From an uncultured Lachnospiraceae bacterium (lineage in GTDB: Bacteria > Bacillota > Clostridia > Lachnospirales > Lachnospiraceae), in NCBI GenBank assembly GCA_948688495.1, contig CAPQSW010000036.1:1-10495 (forward strand): a stretch of 10,495 nt of DNA. The letters run 5' to 3'. Each line of letters opens with the position of its first letter. The first letter of the stretch is position 1. Below, in pieces: positions 5,893-10,495 of the stretch. A program made the translations under genes and the position numbers. The notes beneath the pieces are model-generated. The model had not been told where the DNA came from and did no database searches. It saw nothing but the letters and a program-made list of their open reading frames with translations.

Positions 5893-6513
5893 CTACATTA
5901 ACTTATATGTCCCCTTTCCCAGTTTTTTGACTAATCCGGCGGCTTCACTCTGATTCAAAATTCTTTGAAGCTGTCTCGCGCTACAATGGAGATGAAACGC
6001 AGCCTGCTCTACTCCCTTTAAGATTTTATCATCGCATTTATACTTCATATAAAACATAACCCGTTCGGTAAGGGAAACTGGAGCGGCATCCATAATAGTT
6101 ATCGCTGCAATTTTAGTTGAAAGACTATTACAGATAAGTTGAAGGAAGCCGTTATTGGAAAGCAGCACTTCTCTGTGTTTTTCAATTGAAAATGTAATAC
6201 ATGTCAGATTTTCGTCTGCTTCGGCATAAATATTGTTGTTTTTGGGATAAAAAATTTCCATATCGCCGAGAAAGTAGTCTGCTGCTCCGTTTGACAAAGA
6301 ATAGCGTGTCCCGTCATCACGGATAACGTAAATATTTATAGATCCCTGTTCCACTATTTGGAATAAAAGCTCATTTCCAAACGGTGAACTCAAAAATTCG
6401 CCTTTTTGATATTTTATCAGGTAAATATCTATATTCAGTGAATCAAGTACCTCATAGTATTTACTTTTGGCAATACAGGACGCAATTTTTTCTTTATCAA
6501 ATATTCTTTCCAT
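5893..6513 (-). CDS. Crp/Fnr-family transcriptional regulator
   Basis: A 206-residue protein with a cyclic-nucleotide-binding type beta-roll at about 25-125 (YQKGEFL at 35-41, ADYFLGDMEIF at 78-88) and a C-terminal winged helix at 168-206. The recognition helix region is CSARQLQRILNQSEAAGLVKK. Residues that bind cAMP in E. coli CRP are not clearly kept, and there is no FNR-type cysteine cluster, so the ligand is unknown; the YeiL-like subgroup is the nearest in style. I chose the ATG at 6513, which follows GGTGGGG by 9 bases. A TTG at 6534 in the same frame has no ribosome site and would lie within the palindrome. It is divergent from the MATE exporter gene with a perfect 20-bp palindrome between them, which suggests that it controls itself and the exporter. 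Whether it activates or represses is not shown by the sequence. Confidence 0.88.
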   Translation of the reverse strand: MERIFDKEKIASCIAKSKYYEVLDSLNIDIYLIKYQKGEFLSSPFGNELLFQIVEQGSINIYVIRDDGTRYSLSNGAADYFLGDMEIFYPKNNNIYAEADENLTCITFSIEKHREVLLSNNGFLQLICNSLSTKIAAITIMDAAPVSLTERVMFYMKYKCDDKILKGVEQAAFHLHCSARQLQRILNQSEAAGLVKKLGKGTYKLM

Positions 6514-6529
6514 GATACTTGTCCCCACC

Positions 6530-6549
6530 AACAAGACATATGTCTTGTT
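6530..6549. promoter_or_regulatory. Perfect 20-bp palindrome, candidate operator
   Basis: AACAAGACATATGTCTTGTT is a perfect inverted repeat with 10-base arms and no spacer. It lies between the Crp/Fnr-like gene and the MATE gene. It covers about +5 to +24 of the predicted regulator transcript, and its right arm runs into the likely -35 region of the exporter promoter. Two-fold symmetry fits a dimeric winged-helix protein. A run of seven T starts within its last bases on the plus strand, but no plus-strand gene ends here, so a terminator role is unlikely. Confidence 0.75.
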
Positions 6550-6575
6550 TTTTTAATTTCATTTTACAGTACAAT
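6545..6575 (+). promoter_or_regulatory. Weak candidate promoter of the MATE gene
   Basis: TACAAT (6570-6575) is a good -10. The -35 is poor: TTGTTT (6545-6550) is 19 bases away and overlaps the palindrome. Such a weak promoter would fit a gene that needs activation, or one masked when the palindrome is bound. Confidence 0.4.
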
Positions 6576-6589
6576 GAAAAAAAATTCAA
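6561..6589 (-). promoter_or_regulatory. Promoter of the Crp/Fnr-family gene
   Basis: On the minus strand TTGAAT (6584-6589) and TAAAAT (6561-6566) are separated by 17 bases. Transcription would start near 6554, so the palindrome at 6530-6549 is at the very start of the message. It overlaps the -10 region of the divergent exporter promoter. Confidence 0.7.
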
Positions 6590-6601
6590 GGGAGGAAAAA
6601 C

Positions 6602-7939
6602 ATGACATCCGTTTTTGAGGAAAAAAACATTCACAAAGCAATTATAAGAGTTGGATTACCCGCAATGCTTGGACAGCTCACAACGCTTATTTACAATATC
6701 GCCGACACATTTTTCGTCTCACTGACAAAAGAGCCCGCAACAATAGCCGCCGTAACATTGTGTGCTCCAATACTGCTTATTATTATGTCAATCGCCTGTA
6801 TTTTCGGAATGGGAGGAAGCAGCGTCATTGCCAGATTATTAGGACAGGAAAGGATAAAGGAAGCTGGAACAACAATGAATTTTTGTGTATATGCAATGGC
6901 AATTTCGGGCATTCTTACGCTCGTTTTAGGACTGGCATTTTTGCAGCCTTTGGCAAAGATATCTGGTGCTGATGCAGATAATATTGCATATACCTGTGAT
7001 TATCTGAGATGGATTTTTTTAGGTGCCCCTTTTATTATGCTGGCAAATGGATTTGTCCATTTATTCCGTTCAGTCGGACTAATAAAGGAAAGCACGGTTG
7101 GACTGGTACTTGGAAATTTAATCAATATGGTATTAGATTATGTCTTTATCGCTGCCCTAGGATGGGGAACCGCAGGAGCCGCACTTGCAACCTCTTTAGG
7201 GTTTGTATGTGCAACCATATACTATATTACCTGCATGTTGCGAAAAGAACACGAAGGGAATCCATTCGTTCCATTGACACCAAAACGTTTTTCGCCAAAT
7301 GCAACCACAGTACGCAATGTCGTAAGCATCGGGATTCCAGGTGCCCTTATCACAGTACTCATGAGTGTTTCCAATATAGTACTTAATAACTATATCAGTA
7401 TTTATGGGTCCAATGCAGTAGCTTCTTATGGAATTGCATATAAACTGGATATGATTCCAATTTTGTTGTCAGTAGGATTATCGCAGGGTGTTGCTCCTTT
7501 CGTGGGCTATTACTATGGATCTAACAAGAAAAAACGAATGTCTGATATAGTAAAGTATACCGTGTTATATGGAATTCTTATAGGTACGATATTTTCTGTT
7601 GTCTTTGTATTTTGGGGAAAATCTCTTGCCACAATATTCCTTCAAGATGATGTCCTGATTGAACAAACGGGATACTTTTTAAGAATCCTTTGCCTGTCGG
7701 CGCCTTTGCTTGGTGTCATCAATATGATAACAAGTTATTTCCAGGCACTGGGAAAAGCTGTAAAATCGCTTATCATTACATTATTAAGAAATGCTGTGCT
7801 ATTTATTCCAGGAGTAATCGTTTTGAATTACTTCTGCAAACTGGATGGTGTCATTGCAGCACAGCCTGTTGTTGAAACTGTTTTAACCGTAATCTGCATA
7901 TTTATGTATATCAATGATATACATTCAGAAAGCAATTGA
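6602..7939 (+). CDS. MATE-family multidrug/cation antiporter
   Basis: A 445-residue inner-membrane protein of the MATE family (DinF/NorM/MepA group), which exports cationic or aromatic compounds in exchange for Na+ or H+. The length and about twelve hydrophobic segments in two six-helix halves fit the family. The N-terminal half shows VGLPAMLGQLTTLIYNIADT and FGMGGSSVIARLLGQ, both typical; the second half repeats this with SIGIPGALITVLMSVSN and LSQGVAPFVGYYYGS. GGGAGG ends 6 bases before the ATG. It is divergent from a Crp/Fnr-type regulator across an 88-base region with a palindrome, the usual layout for a substrate-induced exporter. It converges with the PHP gene with only 13 bases between stop codons and no visible hairpin. 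The substrate cannot be named. Confidence 0.93.
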   Translation: MTSVFEEKNIHKAIIRVGLPAMLGQLTTLIYNIADTFFVSLTKEPATIAAVTLCAPILLIIMSIACIFGMGGSSVIARLLGQERIKEAGTTMNFCVYAMAISGILTLVLGLAFLQPLAKISGADADNIAYTCDYLRWIFLGAPFIMLANGFVHLFRSVGLIKESTVGLVLGNLINMVLDYVFIAALGWGTAGAALATSLGFVCATIYYITCMLRKEHEGNPFVPLTPKRFSPNATTVRNVVSIGIPGALITVLMSVSNIVLNNYISIYGSNAVASYGIAYKLDMIPILLSVGLSQGVAPFVGYYYGSNKKKRMSDIVKYTVLYGILIGTIFSVVFVFWGKSLATIFLQDDVLIEQTGYFLRILCLSAPLLGVINMITSYFQALGKAVKSLIITLLRNAVLFIPGVIVLNYFCKLDGVIAAQPVVETVLTVICIFMYINDIHSESN

Positions 7940-7952
7940 TTTCCTTTGCCCC

Positions 7953-8675
7953 TCAGTATTCTGGTATACCGTTGATATATCCATAGATTGCCTCACTGTC
8001 AGTATTTAACACCAATTCCTCGGGGAATCCCATATCATTAAGCATTTGCATGGCAAACTCATGCGCTCCTACCAAACCATCCACATGGGCATCAGAATCT
8101 ACTACAATTGGCACCTGGTATTTTACACACAGTTCCAGCATCTTACGGTAATTCTCATGGGCGCCTAACCGAAAGCTTGCCGGAGATAATGAGGTATTAT
8201 TGACCTCCAGCAATACATGATACTCCTTTGCAGCCTTAACCAATGTCTCATAATCAACAGGGAAACGGCTGTCATCTGGATGGGCAATAATATTGATATA
8301 AGGATTTTTCATTGCCCCAAGATAGGCAGACGTATTCTCTTTTTCCGTGCCTGACACATAACAGTTCGGATGTATGCTTGCAAGTGTTATATCCATTTTC
8401 CGCAATGTGTCATCTGGAAGGTCTACGCTGCCTGCATAATCCAGAATATTTAACTCCGCACCATACAGTACTGTCATTTCTTCATATCGACGTGGCAGCA
8501 CTCTATAATTGGAAAAGTAGATGTGCTGGCAACTCCCCGGCATAGCAGGTGCATGTTCTGTGATTGCCAATATTTCTAACCCCTTCCCATATGCCGCTGC
8601 AATCATCTCATTTCTGGTATTATAGGCATGCCCGCTTGCAATGGTATGTGTATGCAAATCCATCCTGTCCGTCAT
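7953..8675 (-). CDS. PHP-domain phosphatase, YcdX type
   Basis: A 240-residue metal-dependent phosphoesterase of the polymerase-and-histidinol-phosphatase fold, closest in layout to E. coli YcdX. All nine expected ligands of the trinuclear metal site are present at matching spacing: H8 and H10 (DLHTHT), H16 (SGHA), H41 (TEHA), E74 (GAEL), H102 (SIHP), H132 (AHPDD), D195 and H197 (DSDAH). The physiological substrate of the YcdX group is not known; a role as histidinol phosphatase is less likely since no his genes are near. The ATG at 8675 has AAGG 6 bases upstream. It is transcribed away from the solute-binding lipoprotein and converges on the MATE gene. Confidence 0.9.
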   Translation of the reverse strand: MTDRMDLHTHTIASGHAYNTRNEMIAAAYGKGLEILAITEHAPAMPGSCQHIYFSNYRVLPRRYEEMTVLYGAELNILDYAGSVDLPDDTLRKMDITLASIHPNCYVSGTEKENTSAYLGAMKNPYINIIAHPDDSRFPVDYETLVKAAKEYHVLLEVNNTSLSPASFRLGAHENYRKMLELCVKYQVPIVVDSDAHVDGLVGAHEFAMQMLNDMGFPEELVLNTDSEAIYGYINGIPEY

Positions 8676-8700
8676 AACTAACCTTCCCTTCCTCTTTTAT

Positions 8701-8729
8701 ATTATACTATTCTATCTGTTTTCAAACAA
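8701..8729 (-). promoter_or_regulatory. Promoter of the PHP phosphatase gene
   Basis: On the minus strand TTGTTT (8724-8729) and TATAAT (8701-8706) are 17 bases apart. The start site would be near 8694, giving a leader of about 19 bases that carries GGAAGGGAAGG. Confidence 0.65.
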
Positions 8730-8792
8730 AAATACAAGTATCTCGTTTCAGATTCACCCACACCAGACACAGTTTTCTTTCCTTTCACATAC

Positions 8793-8813
8793 TATATACA
8801 AAAAGTTAAAGGA
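8793..8813 (+). promoter_or_regulatory. Possible -10 and ribosome site of the lipoprotein gene
   Basis: TATATA at 8793-8798 is the best -10-like sequence before the lipoprotein gene, but no good -35 stands at 16-18 bases. AAAGGA at 8808-8813 lies 7 bases from the ATG at 8821 and sets the start. I see no riboswitch in the rest of this 145-base intergenic region. Confidence 0.35.
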
Positions 8814-8820
8814 CGATAAC

Positions 8821-9840
8821 ATGAAAAAACATTTGTTTCACAGCCTGACCATGCTTTTATGCCTCACTGCCATCCTGGGTATTTCTGTCCTAACCGGCTG
8901 TTCTGCCAAGAAAAACAGTCAGGCGCTCACAAAAGTGACACTTAACGAAGTGGCACATTCCATCTTCTACGCTCCGATGTATGTTGCAATTGAAAATGGT
9001 TACTTTAAAGAGGAGGGTATAGACTTAACACTGGTCACAGGTTTCGGGGCTGATAAGACTATGACCGCCGTTCTTTCTGGCGAGGCAGACATTGGATTTA
9101 TGGGACCTGAAACAACCGTCTATACCTACAATGAAGGGGCAAAGGATTACGTGGTTAACTTTGCACAGTTGACGCAGCGCGCTGGAAACTTCTTAGTAGC
9201 ACGCGAAGAAATGCCTGATTTTACCTGGGAAAATTTAAAAGGATGTGAAGTTTTAGGTGGGAGAAAGGGTGGCATGCCCGAAATGATCTTTGAATACATC
9301 CTAAAGCAAAATAATATCGATCCTTCTTCCGATCTTACAATTGACCAGAGTATTGATTTCGGTTCTACCGCTGCTGCTTTTTCCGGTGGAAAGGGTGATT
9401 TCTCAGTAGAATTTGAACCTGGCGCAACTTCCCTGGAACTGGCAGGGGAAGGTTATGTCGTTGCTTCTTTGGGCGTAGATTCCGGTTATGTTCCCTACAC
9501 GGCTTTTAGCGCCAAATCGGAATATATCGAAAAAAATCCCGAGGTTATCCAGCAATTCACGAATGCACTTCAAAAAGGCATGATCTATACCAGAAGTCAT
9601 ACCCCGGAAGAAATTGCAGAGGTGATTGCTCCGCAATTCAAGGAAACGGATTCCGATACCCTCACCGCAATCGTAGCAAGATACCATGAACAGGACACAT
9701 GGAAAGAAAATCTGGTATTTGAAAAAGGCAGTTATGAACTCCTTTTGGATATACTCTCCGATGCGGGAGAACTTTCTGGCAGTCCTGCTTATGAAGATCT
9801 TGTAGATACCACATACGCCGAAAAAGCTGCAAACCCCTAA
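8821..9840 (+). CDS. ABC-transporter solute-binding lipoprotein, SsuA/THI5/NMT1 family
   Basis: A 339-residue exported lipoprotein. Residues 1-27 are a lipoprotein signal (KK, hydrophobic core, lipobox LTGC with C27 as the lipidated cysteine). The rest is the periplasmic-binding-protein-like fold of the SsuA/THI5/NMT1 family: FYAPMYVAIENGYFKEEGIDL (49-69), SGEADIGFMGPE, RKGGMPEMIFEYILK and DFSVEFEPGA. Members bind small organics such as aliphatic sulfonates, nitrate-type anions or thiamine precursors. Which one applies here is not shown. The frame is open about 180 bases further upstream, but the signal peptide and AAAGGA fix the ATG at 8821. No permease or ATPase gene is beside it, and a terminator follows, so it is an orphan in this window. 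Confidence 0.92.
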   Translation: MKKHLFHSLTMLLCLTAILGISVLTGCSAKKNSQALTKVTLNEVAHSIFYAPMYVAIENGYFKEEGIDLTLVTGFGADKTMTAVLSGEADIGFMGPETTVYTYNEGAKDYVVNFAQLTQRAGNFLVAREEMPDFTWENLKGCEVLGGRKGGMPEMIFEYILKQNNIDPSSDLTIDQSIDFGSTAAAFSGGKGDFSVEFEPGATSLELAGEGYVVASLGVDSGYVPYTAFSAKSEYIEKNPEVIQQFTNALQKGMIYTRSHTPEEIAEVIAPQFKETDSDTLTAIVARYHEQDTWKENLVFEKGSYELLLDILSDAGELSGSPAYEDLVDTTYAEKAANP

Positions 9841-9916
9841 CTCCAAATAACCAACGGCATATTGATGGATAAGTGTTTATCAAAAGTTCCTGTATTGTCA
9901 TTTTCAGGGTTGTAAG

Positions 9917-9956
9917 AACCGCCTCCCGAACATTCCGGGAGGCAGTTTCTTTTACT
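9917..9956. terminator. Shared terminator between the lipoprotein gene and the surface-protein gene
   Basis: GCCTCCCG (9921-9928) pairs with CGGGAGGC (9936-9943) around a 7-base loop. AAC/GTT extend the stem beyond one mismatch. On the plus strand GTTTCTTTTACTTTATTTTC follows, a good U-rich tail for the lipoprotein gene, about 75 bases past its stop. On the minus strand the hairpin stands just after the stop of the next gene, with a weaker tail (GGTTCTTACA). The 9841-9916 stretch before it shows nothing else. Confidence 0.8.
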
Positions 9957-10495
9957 TTATTTTCTTGCTTTTTACGGTCGCACTCCATGCACCGTACAGC
10001 TTCTTTGTCTTTCTGCCGATTCGGATGGATTTATAGGAGCGCGCCTTCACATAATATGTCTTCCCTTTCTTCAGCCTGCTGATGGTCTTTACGGATGTTC
10101 CTTTCTTCTTAACGGTTATAGTCTTTACACCTTTCTTAAACTTCCTGTTCGTCGAGTACTGCACCTGATAGCCGGTTGCTTCGGCATCTTTTTTCCATTT
10201 CACTTTTATCTTTTTCCCGCCCAATGCCTTAATGCTGATTTTCTGCTTCTTTGGGCTTATGTCCAGGGTAATTTTCACCGTCTTTTTCCGGTATTTTTCC
10301 GTCTCTTTGGCCGTTACGGTTATGATGGTTCTTCCGGTTCCTTTGATAGATACCCTGCCGTTATTGCTGACAGTGGCTGCCTTTTTATTGGAGCTGGCAT
10401 AAGCAAGCTTTCCATCCCCCTTTTTCTGCTTCACACCCAGGGAAAACGGTTTGTCTCCATAGGCTTTGCAGAACATTTTTTTATACTGCAACTCC
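9952..10495 (-). CDS. Secreted/surface protein with Ig-like and fibronectin-III domains, C-terminal part
   Basis: The C-terminal 180 residues of a larger protein; the frame is open at the right edge. The only in-frame start-like codons (TTG at 10491, ATG at 10476) have no properly spaced ribosome site. The visible part begins with a bacterial Ig-like domain of the BIG_2 sort (AYGDKPFSLGVKQKKGDG, ASSNKKAATVSNNGRVSIKG, then TGRTIITVTA). A fibronectin type III domain follows (KIKVKWKKDAEATGYQVQYS, LKKGKTYYVKARSY) and ends in GAWSATVKSKKIK. Such tandem domains are common at the C-terminus of exported Lachnospiraceae proteins and serve in adhesion or as spacers for enzymes. The part seen is very lysine-rich. 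There is no LPXTG motif. The N-terminal domain that would tell its function is outside the window. Confidence 0.85.
   Translation of the reverse strand, partial: ELQYKKMFCKAYGDKPFSLGVKQKKGDGKLAYASSNKKAATVSNNGRVSIKGTGRTIITVTAKETEKYRKKTVKITLDISPKKQKISIKALGGKKIKVKWKKDAEATGYQVQYSTNRKFKKGVKTITVKKKGTSVKTISRLKKGKTYYVKARSYKSIRIGRKTKKLYGAWSATVKSKKIK

Noticed and set aside
6530..6556. Palindrome plus T-run as an intrinsic terminator
   Set aside because: No plus-strand gene ends there; the position between divergent genes and the perfect symmetry fit an operator better.
8676..8820. TPP or other riboswitch before the THI5/NMT1-like lipoprotein gene
   Set aside because: No CTGAGA-type thi box or other recognisable aptamer core is present, and there is no expression platform.
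9662..9988. Frames antisense to the end of the lipoprotein gene, some looking protein-like
   Set aside because: They overlap a well-supported gene and the terminator hairpin, with no ribosome site or promoter.
1..10495. CRISPR arrays, tRNA or rRNA genes, insertion sequences
   Set aside because: No regularly spaced repeats, no tRNA-like cloverleaf or CCA end, and no transposase frames were seen.

Overview
The window looks like chromosomal DNA from a low-GC Clostridia species, most likely Lachnospiraceae (Bacillota). The grounds are AGGAGG-type ribosome sites, sigma-A-like promoters, the protein family mix (PcrA with a Tudor-like tail, YerC/YecD, DUF1836, a Lachnospiraceae-style Ig/Fn3 surface protein) and AT-rich intergenic DNA. 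Genus cannot be fixed from the sequence.

Left edge (1-336): this stretch lies behind an intact rRNA methyltransferase gene. On the minus strand it carries a broken C-terminal fragment of a second TrmA/RumA-family methyltransferase, running off the window edge. It also holds a 12-bp inverted repeat pair, a hairpin and a 39-codon ORF of unknown status. I read it as a scar, or as the border of something inserted at the 3' end of the methyltransferase gene.

Housekeeping block (337-5744): minus-strand rlmD (23S rRNA m5U methyltransferase), a small single-pass membrane protein with an FEDD-repeat acidic tail, and pcrA (UvrD/PcrA helicase). A strong promoter upstream of the membrane-protein gene appears to drive a short, probably unannotated ORF (46 codons from TTG, with a perfect AAGGAGG). 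Divergent from pcrA is a DUF1836 regulator-like gene; it converges on yerC (TrpR-superfamily regulator), and the two share a terminator. In Bacillus subtilis yerC, pcrA and rlmCD/yefA also lie in one chromosomal neighbourhood.

Efflux module (5893-7939): a Crp/Fnr-family regulator and a MATE exporter are divergently transcribed. A perfect 20-bp palindrome sits between them, over the start of the regulator transcript and beside the exporter promoter, and is a good candidate operator.

Right part (7953-10495): a YcdX-type PHP-domain phosphatase with all expected metal ligands, a divergent lipoprotein of the SsuA/THI5/NMT1 solute-binding family with no transporter partner in view, and the C-terminal part of an Ig-like plus fibronectin-III secreted or surface protein that continues past the right edge. 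The last two genes converge on a shared hairpin terminator.
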